DNA of 64,000 bases from Zizania palustris (taxonomy: Eukaryota; Streptophyta; Magnoliopsida; Poales; Poaceae): the NCBI GenBank assembly GCA_019279435.1, contig JAAALK010000286.1, forward strand, positions 38,749,712 through 38,813,711, given 5' to 3'. The first letter of the stretch is position 1; each line of letters begins with the position of its first letter. Below are positions 1 to 12,400 of the stretch, one piece after another. The notes below the pieces were generated by a model. The model worked only from the letters and a program-made list of their open reading frames with translations. It had not been told where the DNA came from and made no database searches. Position numbers and translations under genes: made by a program.

Positions 1-1848
1 AGCGGAGTGTGCTCGTCGGAGGGGTCCGACAGTACACGATGACTGGGTTCGTACCGAAGGCTTCGGTACTTTGGGCGGTACACCGGAGTGTGTACCGGAG
101 GTTGCTAACCCGGAGAGGTCTCCGGAGTACTGGATACACTTGTCTGCTTATCTGTGGTGCACAGGGACTTCGGAGGCGACGGACAAGGTTCGTAGCAGGT
201 GAACCTGGGTCAAGCGGGAGGCTTGATGCCAGGGGAGCGGGGAGCTCCGTCACGGTGGATGCAAAGGGGTCCGGGTCGGTCCTCGGGTCGAGGCGTGCCA
301 GGTGAGGGCTGAGAGTGCGGAGCGTGGCCCCGGCTGAAGGTACTCTGAGACAAAGTCCTCGGAGGTGAGGCACTTCGAAGGTACTCCGAATGGAGTGACT
401 TCGGAGTTGGTGGATCAAGTCCTCTGCGGAGGCAAGGTGTTCGAAGTGTGCTCCGGAGGGAGACATTCGAAGGTGCCCGACGAAGGTCTCAGAAGTCGAG
501 GCGCATCGAAGGCATGGTCCGGGTGAGGCTCGTCGAGGAGTGTGCTCGGGGAGAGACACTGCGATGAAGTGCTCATGGAATGCTTCGTGTGGAGGCCTTG
601 GACGAAGGAGGGACTTCGAAGGGTGGTACTCCGAAGGTGGGGCTTCGGAGGGAGGAAGGCTTCGGAGCAAGGCTAGCTCCGGAGTGAGGTTGTCTTGTGG
701 TACTTCGGCCTGCATGGCTTCGGTACACGGACTGATGGAGTTCGAGCTGGGAGTAGCTGCGAAGCTGTGGTGGTCCACTCCGGAGGTGTTGGTGCGAAGG
801 CCCAAGGGCTTTGACGGCTTCGGCTCAAAACCGTCACTGTATCGGAGGCTATCTTCGGCGAAGCGAAGGCCACCAGGCTCAAGGCTTCTCGCCGAAGCTA
901 CCGCACCCTCGCGTGCGAAGGGAGGCTCAAGAAGGTCAAAGACTGCAAAGGCTGACACTGACTGCTCTGCAAAAAGCTGACGCTGTCCCCTCTGCAAAAC
1001 TGACAGAGAAGCCTCCAGAATAAAGTTGGACTACCTTTTGTACCCCTCTGTTCTGTAGAGACAAAACCAATGTAAACCCTAGGGGTAAAGTAGTCATTTC
1101 CTTTGGGTGAACTATGGGGCTATAAATATGGGGGCTCGGTAGGTAACATTTAACACTTTGAGCATTTACTGTTGAGCTCCTGTAGCCACACACTTCGTTG
1201 TATTTCATCCAGAGAGTTCATTTTCTGTGTTCCTTGTTCAAGCGGCGAAGCCCTGCTTCTGTGTGCTTTTTGCTTGAGCTCGCTTTACATACCTCGCTAG
1301 TTGTAGTGCGCCGAAGCCTGTCTAGGTGAAGGGTGTTTGTGCGAAGTGTGTTTTTCAGTGTGCTGTCGCTCTGTGTAACAAGAGGCAAGACATCGCTGCT
1401 TACTAGCGAAGCCCTGATCGAAGCCCGTTTTGCTTCTTGTGTCGAAGCCCTTAGCGAAGTCCGCTTGTGTGCGTTTAGACCTTTGTGTACGAAGCCCAGC
1501 ACCAGTTGCTGCTGCCAAGTACTTGGTCGAAGTCCTCAGTGGGGTATCCACTCTTGCGAAGGGTGAAGTGCGAAGCCTGCTCGAAGCACCCTGTGTGGTG
1601 AGCCTGCACTGACTTAGCAGAGTAGATTTTCGAGGGTTGTAAGTGGAGCGAAGTCTTCTTGGCTTCGAACTTTTGCTCCTACGAAGCCTGTGTTCGGAGC
1701 TGTCGAAGTACCTCCGAACCAGACCTTCGAAGGTAGTGTTCGAAGCCTGTTCCACAGAAGATAGAACCAAAACCGAAGGCTAGTTTTTAGCCCGAAATTT
1801 TAAAAGCTCCCATTCACCCCCCCTCTGGTCGCCGTTTCCGGTCCATCA
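1..1848 (+). mobile_element. 3' LTR (partial) of a plus-strand Ty1/copia element, Sirevirus-like
   Basis: The segment ends in TCCATCA at 1848. Its last 45 bases resemble the end of the LTR of the minus-strand copia at 2983-14487 (shared core CCCATTCACCCCCCCT, then GGTCC), so it is the same broad family in opposite orientation. A TATA box (TATAAATA, 1121-1128) marks the U3/R region. The stretch is very rich in CGAAG/CTTCG words. No primer-binding site follows the end, so this is a 3' or solo LTR rather than a 5' LTR. What follows at 1849 is the gag of another gypsy (H1), which this element interrupts; the left LTR end and the other target duplication lie outside the window. The open frames here are G-rich LTR noise, not genes. 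Confidence 0.75.
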
Positions 1849-2977
1849 GTTATGTCATTGCAGTGTGTCCGTTTGCTCCACTTGAGTGTTTAAAACACGT
1901 TGTACAATCAACGCCTGATACTTCTCAGTGGCGGCAGTACCTAAAATCTCCTCGCTGTCACTTTCAGTCTCCTCATCGTCACCTACATTGTTAGTACCAC
2001 CATCATCAATATCACTAGCACTAACATACCCACCATCCTCAGTAGCAATGAATGTACGTCTCTGTCTTGGTAAATCTCTGATGAAATGGCTCTTCCCTTT
2101 GCAATTGTGGCAAATGACTCCACTGGTTCGACCTGTAGAAGCAACCGATGAGGAACTATTTTCTGGTATGGCTGCTTTACTCTTATCCTCTGGTAGTAGT
2201 TATTTAACTTCCATCGGCTTTTCGAAAAGCCGACGGAAGATAATATAGCTGACGAAAACTTTCTGTTTTCTTGTAGTGTAGGTATGAAGCGGGCAGCAGA
2301 CCATGCATGAGAAGGTAGTGTTGATTTTCCCGTTGTAGGTGCCGCTCTTGTGTCAGTGAAGTTTCTCTTCGACTTCGGTTGTCGTCCCTACAATTCTCTT
2401 TCTGCCTTCATAGAAAGGATTAACAATCTATTGAGAGAATTATATTCCTTATAATCAACTATGTACTGTATTTCTCTTCTTAAACCACCAAAAGTCTAGC
2501 CATTTTACCATCCTCATCCTCAACTACCTCACAACGCAACATTCCTATTTGCAGTTCTTGGTAGTACTCCTCTGTAGATTTATTTCCCTGGTTTAAACGC
2601 TGTAATTTTTGACGCAAATCACGTTTATAAGTAGTGGGGACAAATCTACCACACATAGCTCTCTTTAGCCCATCCCATGTGTCAGGTGCAAAGCCTACAT
2701 TTGATAGCTAATTCCACCAAATAATAGCAAAATCGGTAAACTCACTAGTGGCTTGTCTAACTCTATGAATTTCTAGAACAAGATGAGAGTTAAATTTTTG
2801 TTCTACTGTCATCTCCCAATTCAGATATGTCTCAGCATCATAAGAGCTAGAAAAAGGTGGTATGCTAAACTTAACCTTAGCAAATGAATTATCAGCACGA
2901 GGGTTGTTTTCATTATTACCTCCCATACCTTGGCGACGTGGATTTCATTGACGGAGAGTAGGGTCTCGAGTAAGGGG
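1849..2977 (-). pseudogene. H1 gag, C-terminal two thirds (broken)
   Basis: Minus-strand coding for a Ty3/gypsy Gag. Read 5' to 3' it has a conserved stretch (FSIPPF...YLNWEMTVEQKF, about 2780-2880), the retrotransposon gag helical domain (DTWDGLKRAMCGRFVP and following, about 2500-2690), a zinc-knuckle-like CHNCKGKSHF motif (about 2090-2130) whose last cysteine appears replaced, and an acidic tail near 1930-2060 followed by the run-up to protease. Stops interrupt it at 2945-2947 (TGA where CGA is likely), near 2707 and in several places between 2380 and 2480. The 82-bp CACTA fragment (2197-2278) splits it, and the copia LTR ending at 1848 cuts it just before the protease. Confidence 0.75.
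2197..2278 (-). mobile_element. 82-bp CACTA terminal fragment with 3-bp TSD
   Basis: On the minus strand it begins CACTACAAGAAAACAG and aligns along its whole length with the first ~85 bases of CACTA1 at 37616 (same order: terminal CACTA, TTTCGTC, CTTCCGTCGGC, inverted GCCGAyGGAAG, then a GTTAwwTAACT tail). TAG flanks it on both sides (2194-2196 and 2279-2281), the 3-bp duplication size of CACTA elements. Only one terminus is present; the other side lacks a CACTA/TAGTG end. Leaving out the 82 bp and one TAG keeps the H1 gag frame intact, so it is an insertion. Confidence 0.75.
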
Positions 2978-2982
2978 GTGGA

Positions 2983-5036
2983 TGTAGGACCGAAAGTAGC
3001 GACTAGAGGAGGGGTGAATGGGCGCCTAAAAAATTCTTTCGAATCAATGGCCTACTCCCAACACCCAACGCACCTCAAAAAACTAAGCAGCAGAGTGTGA
3101 ACAGAAAGCCTAAGTCTAAGAGTATCTAGCCTAGAAACAACAGGTGTCAAAATCAGAGAAACACCAATACAGTGCTAATAGGCAGATAAACAAAATATTC
3201 AAGACATGGCAGATAAAAACTTCTCAGTAAAATAATCTAAGTACGCATGGAATGGGATGAAAAGTTACTGTTCAAAATCTGTCTCCTGTTCGAAACTTGA
3301 CGAAGCCTGCTTCGCTGTGTCGAAGCCTGCTTCACAGTGTCGAAGCCTGCTTCACTGTGTCGAAGTCGAGCGAAGGTTGTCGTTGACGTGCCGAAGGTTT
3401 GTTTGGTCTAGCCTAGTTCGAGTGTGGCAGAGAGCGAAGTATGCTTCGAAGCGAAGTATGAGAGTATCGAAGCTTGCTTCAAACAGTGTACTTCGAAGCC
3501 TAGACTTCGAACAGAAAGGTTCGAACAAGCTCACAGAAAAGCAACCTCCGAAAGAGAAGCGAAGCCCGACACACGGCAGGAAAACCAAATCGAAGCCTAC
3601 ACTCTACCTTCGGAGCTAGCAAGATCGAAGAAAGATTGCTGAAGTGATGACCTTCGACACACACAGATCAACTTCGAAAGGAAGTCTGCAGGTGTTGTCA
3701 CTCAAGAAATCGAATGCCACAAACACACTTTGAATGACAAGCTTTGAACTCACAAATTGAGACCTTCGAAAAGACCACAACGGAAACACCTCAGAGAGCA
3801 TACTCCGAACGAAGTCTACTAAAAAGACATGCTTCGAAGCTCACTTTGAAGCTTGTCAAAGTATTGACTACTGCTCGAGTCGGAGTATACCTTCACAAGA
3901 ACTATCGAAGTATGCTAAGTTCGAAGCTAGGTTCATAGTTCTAAATCAGAGCCGAAAAACTCTAGCAAAAGCCTTCGAAGTAATCCGATCGAAGCCTGCC
4001 TCACGGAGCTGAGGGACTTCGAACAGTGAAGGGGGCTTCGCCAGAAACAGCCAGAAAGTGACAAGGTCCTGTCTACTCGATCAAAAAGGCTACACATGAA
4101 AAGCAAGTCTAGAAGAACTAGCACACTGTTTCCGTAGAGAGTAGGTACTACTTGTTGCTACAGGAACCAGCAAGTAGTACTAGTCCTCAGTTCGTAGAAC
4201 CCGAAGCAAACAGAGAGATTTGAACACTCAGGAATAATATATTTCGCACGCAAAACGATGTAGATTCAAACACAGAAACATGCTGCGCACAGAACGACAG
4301 AGATCAAATCTCTCAAATAAACAACATTCATGAAGACAGAGCTAGCAGGAAGAAAAATTCAAGAATGTAACCTGGCGGCGCACGCAGGAACAGGAGAATA
4401 AGCAGGGAATAAAAGTGACCCAATGGATTAAAAAAGTGAATTATGGAAGGGTGACCTAATCCTAGGGATTGGGGCCCTATTTATAGGCTGCCCAATACTA
4501 GGAATATTCCACCAGCCCCTTAGGGTTTTTTACAGACGCTGAAATAAAGGAAAAGACTAAACTGCCCTTAGGATTTTTTACAAACTCGACTGACTGACTG
4601 ACTGACTTATCTGGAAGCAGAGCTTTCGTAGCGACTACGACTTCTCTTCTGGACAGTCCGATACAAGATCAGCGGTCGTCAGTTTTGCGCCGAAACCGAC
4701 AAAGCTTCCACCGACTTTGCACCAGGTACCCGGATTGGGCCGGCCCGATTCCGCAGCTCTCTCAGCCCGGCAATCGGTCACCGCCCGTGTACCTGAGTCA
4801 ATCCTGGTCAACAGCCCAGTGGGTCTTCTGCTGCTACTAGCCCATGTACCCAGATTGGGCCAGCCCGACTTCGCAGCTCTCTCAGCCCGACAGTCACTCG
4901 CTGCCCGTGTACCTGAGTCACACGCGGCCCATGAAGCAGTAGATCTCCTCTCTTCTTCTGTCCTCTTTGACTATCGTTGACAATGACTCATCACATCTGG
5001 AGCCATGAGACCCACACTATTCAGCATGGCTCCTCA
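2983..5036 (-). repeat. Copia 3' LTR (left copy), 2054 bp
   Basis: TGTAGG...CTCCTCA boundaries are fixed by the GTGGA duplication on the outside and the polypurine tract (plus strand ATCTCCCCCTTG) on the inside at 5037. A minus-strand TATA box reads on the plus strand as ATTTATA at 4479-4485. The downstream part is dense in TTCGAA/CGAAG words. Three 20-bp units starting CGAAGCCTGCTTC lie at 3301-3360, against two in the other LTR. It also has GACTGACTGACTGACT (about 4578-4605) where the right LTR has a 44-bp longer version. Confidence 0.9.
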
Positions 5037-6408
5037 ATCTCCCCCTTGATGAGTGCATTGTCAACACTTCACTTCTTCAGCTCTTCAGTACCTGCGAACA
5101 ACTGTGGAAACACGAAAACAAAGCACAAGAAAACAAAGAAGAAGAAAATAAAGAAAAAGTTTAACCCTAATGACCAAAAGCCAAACAAAAGCAAGAAGCG
5201 GTCATTATGGTTAACCAAAGGTAAAAGCTCAAAATGAGTGCGATCTCAGAAACATCAACAAGGATATCAAAAGAGTAAGGACAAGCGAGACAAAAACTCC
5301 CCCCTGAAACAAATCCCAGAGAAAGCCAAAACTCCCCCTCGAACTCTTATCCCAAAATTTCTCCCCCTTGTTGACAAGTGAACTCATCAAGCACTCAAAA
5401 AGACACGGACTCCACTTGAAACGCAACTCCCCATCAAAATATGCAATGAATGCAACTGGGGTGCAGGTGGAGTGTAAAAAGCCTGCTTCTCATATATGAT
5501 TGACAGCAATTACAACATCTAACAGATATAGCAAAAGATATACTGTCTACGACACATGGCATGATCAGTGCAACAAATGATATCTAAAGAAAGTCATTAG
5601 CACGCATTTTCAATTTTTGCAAGCAAAAGCATCACCAAATTTTCCAGTTGACAAGTAAGGTAAAGCATGAGATGCAAAAGCTAACTGATATCTACCAAGA
5701 TAAGCATTGTCCAAAACAAAGTGCTTCAACAAACTTGTTATCATTTCAAGTTTCAGGCTTTTTCTTTTTCCTTTTTCATTTATGCCAGGGGTTATTTGCA
5801 TGTCAAACCTTATGCTGACCGACCAAGTCAAGCCTAGGCCAGATCTGCATCAGAAGCTTAAGACATTGGTCTTGGCATACACTACATTGTCCTAGTTCAT
5901 ACCAAAGTGCTATGGTACGCAGTCCAGAACAATGCAATGCGACAAAACAAACCCACCTGGATCTTTTCAAGTTATGCATAAAAAGGCATGGAATTTTCAT
6001 TTTCTTGATTTTTCATCATTTTTATAGCACATTTCCATGTTTTAAAACAGAAAGATGTCCAAGTTGCATGTTTTGCATCTAAGTCAGGAATTAGCTACAA
6101 GGCATGTAACAGATAGCAAGAACATTCAGCCTACGCATGCTAGTTACCAGAAGCAATGGTGATCATGTTTTCAAGTTTAAAGCATAAAAGCCATGCATAT
6201 GACAGATATCAGACATATCAAGTGAACTGAACCAAAGCATGATCATTGACAAGTATTCAAAAGCAGGTACCAGGTAGAATAAGTAAAGCAGATCAATCAT
6301 ATAACAGAAGCTAGCCCAAAAGTGTGATATGTGAATATGCAAGATATGAATACACACAAAAAGACTCAAGAAAAGAGTAAAGAAGAAGGAAAACTGACTC
6401 AAAATATC
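5037..6408 (-). other. Copia 3' untranslated region with multiple polypurine tracts
   Basis: No credible gene lies between the RNase H stop and the 3' LTR; an env-like ORF found in some Sireviruses is not evident. Next to the LTR there is the functional-looking PPT (plus strand CTCCCCCTTG at 5039-5048) and further PPT-like copies at about 5299, 5332, 5359 and 5427 (CTCCCCC variants). Multiple PPT copies upstream of the 3' LTR are a reported Sirevirus signature. Around 5120-5165 there is an A/AAG-rich low-complexity run. Confidence 0.7.
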
Positions 6409-9400
6409 CTAAAAAGGATACACAACACCCAAATCCCCTCGTAGACGCTCAAACATAGACTGATCTAGGGGTTTGGTGAAAATGTCAGCCAACTGATGAT
6501 GGGTATCAACATGAACAAGGTCAATGACACCTTTCTCATATTGATCCCGCAGAAAGTGAAAACACACATCAATGTGTTTGGTTTTTGAATGGAGACAGGG
6601 GTTTTTCCTTACACTAATAGCACTGGTGCTGTCGCAAAACAATGGAACCCTGGTAGGAAAGAACAACCCAAAATCTCGCAATGTGGAAATCATCCAAACT
6701 AACTGTGAGCAGCAGCTAGCAGCAGCTACATACTCAGCCTTAGTGGTCGAAAGAGCAACTCCAGATTGCTTTCGAGAAGACCAAGAAACAAGAGACGAAC
6801 CAAGAAACTGGCAAGTACCGGAAGTCGACTTGCGATCCAACCAGCACCCACCAAAGTCGACGTCCGAAAAGCCAGATAAATCAAGAGATGATGATGCTGA
6901 ATAGTAAAGATCGAGATCAGGCGCATAAGTGAGATACCTGAAGATGCGCTTGACAGCCTGCCGATGAGACGCACGTGGTGAAGACTGGAAACACGCGCAA
7001 AGTCCCACAGCGAACTATATGTCCGGTCTTGTCGCCGTCAAGTACAACAGCGACCCGATCATCCCTCGAAACTCTCTCTCATTGACCTTTACACCGCTCT
7101 TGTCCTTGTCTCGGCCCCTAGATGTTCCCATTGGGGTCATCTGAGGCTTCAACTCTCCACCAAAGTCGAAATTCTTCAGCATGTCTCGGGTATACTTACC
7201 TTGGTGGATGAATGTGTCGTCCTTAGTCTGCTTGATCTGGAGCCCTAAGAAATACTTCAGCTCACCCATGAGGCTCATCTCAAACTCGCTGTGCATCTGC
7301 TCAGAAAACTTGGACACAAGAGAATTAGTAGTACTACCAAAAATAATATCGTCCACGTAAATCTGAGCAACTAAGAAATCTGAAGCAACTCTGAGCAAAA
7401 AGAGAGTCTTATCCACAGAACCCATCACAAAGTCCTTCCCCAACAAAAATTGCTTTAACCGGTCATACCAAGCCCTGGGGGCTTGCTTCAACCCGTATAA
7501 AGCTTTTTGCAACTTAAAAACATGTCGAGGAAACTTAGGGTTCTCAAAACCGGGGGACTGCCTAACATACACTTCCTCCTCTATATACCCGTTCAGAAAA
7601 GCACTCTTGACGTCCATTTGAAAAAGCTTAAAACCCTTCAAAACGGCAAAAGCTAAAAGAATGCGAATGGACTCAAGACGGGCAACAGGGGCGAAAGTTT
7701 CTTCAAAATCAATACCTTCCTTCTGGCAAAAACCCTGGGCAACTAGTCGAGCTTTGTTGCGCACCACAACCCCATCTTCACCTTGCTTGTTCTTGAACAC
7801 CCATTTGGTTCCAATGGGGTTGCATCCTGGTGGCGGCTCAACTATTGTCCAAACCCGATTACGGACAAAATTCTCAAGCTCTTCTTGCATAGCATTAATC
7901 CAATTAGAATCAGAAAGAGCATGAGAAACATCTCTGGGCTCAAAAGATGCAACAAAAGCAGATTCAGTAAACACAGCAAGAGAGGTACCAGATGAACGCA
8001 AAGTTCTTTCAGTCAAATCACCGATAATGAGCTCCGAGGGGTGATCACGCTGAACTGCTCGGGTTCCCTAGTGATCTGAAGTCACCTCACCGGAGTCAGC
8101 AGCTGGCACCTCTGGACTCAACTGAGGGGGCTCGATCGAAGTGGAAGAAGTGATCAGAGGTCCACCCTCGTCCTCAGTCGAAGTCTCAGAAGGTGTGGGC
8201 TCTGCAGGAGGTGCAGAAGGCCCACCCTCATCAACAGCTGGAGTATCCTCATCTTCCTCGAAGATGGACTCTCCGAGCTCATCATCACCCGAAAGCTCAA
8301 AAGAAGGAGTCAAAGAAGGCAAGGACTCATCAAACAAAACTTCACAAGTCTCGACAAGCTGCTGGGAGTCTAGGTTCCAAACTCGGAAGCCTCGAGAATG
8401 CAAAGTGTAACCAAGAAAAACACCATCCCAACAACGAGACTCAAACTTGTCCAAATGCCCTCCCTTCTTGAGCACAAAGCACTTGCAGCCAAACGCTCGC
8501 AAGTGGCTCACCTTGGGCTGTCTGCCAAACCGCAACTCGTATGAAGTCTTACCAAGGTAAGCTCTAAGAAAAATGCGGTTGGCCAGATAGCAAGCCGTGT
8601 TCATGGCTTCAGCCCAAAAACTCCTAGGAGTCCTGTGCTCATCGAGCATCGTCCTGGCCATCTCGACTAGCGTGCGGTTCTTTCGTTCCACAACGCCGTT
8701 CTGTGGGGGAGTGTAAGGAGCAAAAAACTAATGGTCAAGACCCTGATCACTACAGAAGCTGACGAACTGAGAGTTCTTGAACTCAGAGCCGTTGTCGGAG
8801 TGAATTGCTCGCATCCGACCATTGTTCTCATTCTTCAGCTTCAAAATCAGGTCATGAACAAACTGAAAAGTTTCATCCTTAGACTCCAAAAAGAAAACCC
8901 ACGAGAATCGAGAAAAGTCGTCAACAATCACAAGCGCGTACCATTTCCCACCGACTAAGCGTACCCGAGCTAGACCTATAGTGTCCAAATGTAACAGCTC
9001 GCCCGGATACGAAGTCATCACCTGAGTCACAGGTGAGTGAGAAGCGGCAACCATTTTCCCATGACGACAGGGATGACAAACTAGATCTTTCTCCATTTTA
9101 AGCTTGGGCAATCCTCGGATGAGGTCCATAGAGCTTAACCTGACTAGCAGATCAAAACTCAAATGACCTAACCTCCTATGCCACTTCTAGAGCTCATAAG
9201 AAGATCCATCTATCAAACAGCGAGAAGGGCCAAAAGAATTAGAGAAGTCAATTCGAAAAACTTTACCAAATGGTAAGATCTGGCAAATCAAAGACCCTCT
9301 AGAATCAAACACTGAAGAATACCCCTTCTTAAAACGCACCTCCAAACCATCCTCAAGAAGTTGCGAAACAGAAATCAAATTAAAGTTCAAATTTTTAACC

Positions 9401-9603
9401 AAGGCAACATTCTTCAAAGAGAAATGGTCTGAAATGTGAATTGAACCGATGCCACTAACCTTCCCTTGACCACTGTTCCCGAAAGTGATGTACTCTTTGG
9501 AGCTCGTGGGAGTGAGACTGGAGAACCATCTGCGATGTCCCGTCATGTGGCGGGAGCATCCTGAGTCCATGATCCAAACGTCCTCCAGTCCCCGATCCTG
9601 CAC
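6409..9603 (-). pseudogene. Copia pol: protease, integrase, RT, RNase H (broken)
   Basis: Reading leftwards: aspartic protease WIMDSGCSRHMTG (near 9570-9530); GAG-pre-integrase with WHRRLGHLS (about 9180-9155); integrase core with HLDTIG and HSDNGSEF (about 8985 and 8795), then a GVVERKN motif at 8695; RT with KARLVAQGF, the polymerase site YVDDIIFG (about 7360-7340) and KYFLGLQI; RNase H with KAEYVAAASC (about 6740-6710) and a C-terminal ADIFTKPL motif. This order is diagnostic for copia. In-frame stops at about 9184, 8729, 8068 and 7012 each replace a codon one C-to-T or G-to-A step away, and a frameshift near 9606 separates it from gag. Length and domain set are otherwise complete. Confidence 0.9.
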
Positions 9604-9605
9604 AA

Positions 9606-10223
9606 TCAGTGGTCGTAAGGGGGAGCAAATGGTCCGGCACCAGGTTTAGCAAAAGAGCTAAACCAATGTTGAGCCATCTGCTCAAAAGACGGAAAGCAAA
9701 AATCATTAGAAGAGTTTGTACCAAAGCGCGGCTCAAAGTGCGGTCCTCGGTTCTGCCTAAAACCTCGGCCACGAGGTCCAGGACCGTAGCCAAAACGGTC
9801 TGGAGCTCTGCCAGAACCACCAACTGGAGCACGGGCATGAAAGCCGTCTCCTCTACCACCACCTACACGACACGGCCTGGCCTCCATCCTCTCCCCACGT
9901 CTAGGAACACGCAGTCTACCACCCTGCTGGTAGAACTGCTCCTGACCATCATGAGCTCTCTCTGCTCTCTCAACCCGCTTCCTCCTGAAGCAAAACTCCG
10001 CAAGATGCCCGTCTCTCTAACAATACTCACAATGATAGGTGGGCTTCTTGGGATGTGGTTGAGGCTTGAGGTTCTTGGGCTTAGTGGTGTTGGGTGTCAT
10101 CTTCTTGTGTTGAGAGGGTCCAGGAAGAGAGTCAAGAGAAGTGTGGAGGTGTTTGGGATTTGGAACCTAGATGGGCTTCTTGGGTGGAGCTTTGGGCTGT
10201 TCATTGATCACTCCATCCTTGGG
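9606..10223 (-). pseudogene. Copia gag-pol linker with second zinc knuckle
   Basis: This continues the gag frame after a TAG at 10222-10224. It holds a proline/lysine-rich stretch, a second CCHC knuckle (CEYC then RDGHLAEFC, about 10040-10000) interrupted by a stop immediately after its second cysteine, and an Arg/Gly-rich tail (GRGFRQNRG and similar) up to 9606. A one-base slip in a C run next to 9610 takes translation out of the protease frame. A second knuckle and an RG-rich tail suggest an RNA-binding nucleocapsid extension. Confidence 0.7.
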
Positions 10224-12354
10224 CTAACTAGCCAGGGAAGACTCAGTGGAGTGAGTCTTGGGGTATCTCTGATCAGGAGTCATTTTACTCCACTCCACTG
10301 CCCGGCTAATGGCACTCTCAAAGTCAGCCTTGGTGTAGGTGTAACCTACCCCAAACCCATCCTGCCTCTTGAACTGCTGGATCATCATGCCGAGATGTGG
10401 CTCTCTGGCACTGATCCAACTCAGGATAGAACGGAGGTAAAAGTTCTCATTCTGAGAATCAGCTAGCTCCTCTCTCAAGGAAGCTAGAACCTCCACCTGA
10501 GACAAGTAGGTCTCACACTCACTCTCTACTTGGACAGACTTTTCGGCTTTCAGCTTGATCAATTCCATTCTAAGAGACAAACAGTTCTCACAGATAGTGG
10601 GTGGAACTGACAGTGTCTCAAGCTCTAGCCTAGTCTGCGCTAGCTCAGCTCTCACTCTCTCCAAATCCCCCAAATGCTCATCGCCCTTGGCTTTCATCTC
10701 AGCTAAGACAGCTAGATGAGATGGGCAATCAACACAGGGTGTGACGACAGTGGCTTGAGCATCTTTCAGCTCCAGCTGAGCGCTTTCAAGCTCAGTGGCC
10801 AGAGCGTCCCTCTCATCAACCCTTTCTTTGTACCTGGACTTCAGAGTCGACAGGTCACACAGAAGCACCTCACACTTCGGGCACTCACTGCTATCACCCA
10901 AGCAGGGGGAAGAAGATAGACTTTCAATTCTGCCGTTGGCCACGGCAAGCTCACTCTCTAACTCATCTATCCTCTTCTTAGCTCCCCTAAGCAGTTTTTC
11001 CCGATACTTTAACTCCTGACGATTTCTTTCAAGTAAATCAACGATTTCGCGTTCATAAGATGATACCTTTTCGTTGTCATCGTCGCCGGAGTCATCGGAG
11101 GAGCTCTTCTCTTTCTTATCCCCAAGAGCCATTGAACAGAAGCTCTTGTGGGACCTTCGGCGCTGATGTGAGCGGTTCTTCGGTCTATCCCCGAAAGCCA
11201 TGAAGCAAAGGCCCACCGGATCGTCCTTGTCCTTCCCCTTCCTGATGACGATCTCTTCATCGCTTGAGCTCGGTGAAGAGGAAGAAGACGTGGACCGCTT
11301 GGAGTAGTTCTTCTCCATCTCGGCGAAGAAGGCCTTGTCGCGCTTCTTGTTCTCAGGCTGGTAATCCTTTAGGGACTTTCTGAAGAACCTTGTTTTTGGC
11401 TTGCCCTTGTTGAAGGAGGAGCTGTCGTGCTTGCCGGAGTCGTGGAAGCCACCACCGGTGCCCTTCTTGTGTCCATTGCACTTGGGGCAGTCGGCGATGA
11501 AGTGTCCTGGGTCACCACACTCAAAGCACCCGGATTTTGTGCCGTGTCTTTTGAACATTCTCTTGTCATAAACACGACGCACCTGGTTGTTAAAAAGACA
11601 CAAATCATCATCTCCCAAAGACTCAAGCTGGTCCTCAGTGATAGACCTCAAAGAGAACCCAGCATAGCTCACAGAAGAAGGATCAACAGCAGGTGTAGCA
11701 AGGGCCAGGGACTTTGATCCAGAGCCAGTGAGATTTGATCTCAGCTGGATATCAACCTCAGTGGCCTTCAGCTTGCTAAATAACTCAGAAATGGTCAAGG
11801 TATCATAAGAAGTGCTCTCAACGATAGAGGATACCTTGATCTCCCAGATCTTTGGGTCCAAGGTATGGAGAACCTTGAGCGCCTGCTCGTGATCTGAGAC
11901 TAACTGAGCACCCTCAGCCTTGTTGTCCTGAAGCTTGTTTATGATCGATTGAAAACGACCAAACAACGCTTCAACAGATTCACCTGGCTTTTGTGTGAAG
12001 TTCTCATATTCACGCCGGTAGGTCTGATAGAGCCGAGCCTTGACCTGGGCTGTCCCCTCATGGTGTGCCTTGAGGGTAGTCCAGATCTCTCTCGCAGTGG
12101 AGAGATGGCTCACACGCTCAAACTCAGTGGGACCTAGACCAGAAAACAGAATGTTCACAGCTTTACTATTGCTCAGATGCTGGGCAATGATACCAGGAGT
12201 ACCATGCTCAGCAACTAGCAATATAACAAATGTATCGTGAACGCAAATGTCCTAGATGTCCGAGCCTTGGCTCATAAGATAGGCTCGCATGTGAGTCTTC
12301 CAATAGTTATAGCCATAAGCTTCCAAGGATGGGACCTTGCCAGGAGACGTCATG
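10224..12354 (-). pseudogene. Copia gag (UBN2-type) with zinc knuckle and coiled coil
   Basis: The natural start is the ATG at 12352-12354, 64 bases inside the 5' LTR edge, beginning MTSPGKVPSLEAYGY. A TAG at 12252-12254 interrupts it after about 33 codons, where a TGG codon is likely. The body has the copia gag domain (about 12220-11700), a canonical knuckle CFECGDPGHFIADC (about 11530-11485), a basic/serine-rich region, and a long Glu/Leu/Arg-rich segment (about 11100-10480) that should form coiled coil. At over 650 residues before the linker it is large for copia gag, as in Sireviruses. Confidence 0.85.
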
Positions 12355-12400
12355 ATCACTACTGGGGTTTAGAACCGGTTAAGGTATGGAAAAACCCTAA

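Noticed and set aside
9..980. Open frames of 98 and 146 codons on the plus strand
   Set aside because: G-rich LTR sequence with repeated CGGAG/CTTCG words, no domain, inside a copia LTR.
2983..5036. Heat-shock element clusters (nTTCnnGAAn) in copia LTRs as in ONSEN-type elements
   Set aside because: The repeated word is TTCGAA with no two-base spacer; properly spaced sites looked no more common than expected.
6572..6904. Plus-strand frames opposite copia RNase H and RT
   Set aside because: Shadows of the conserved minus-strand pol; no similarity of their own.
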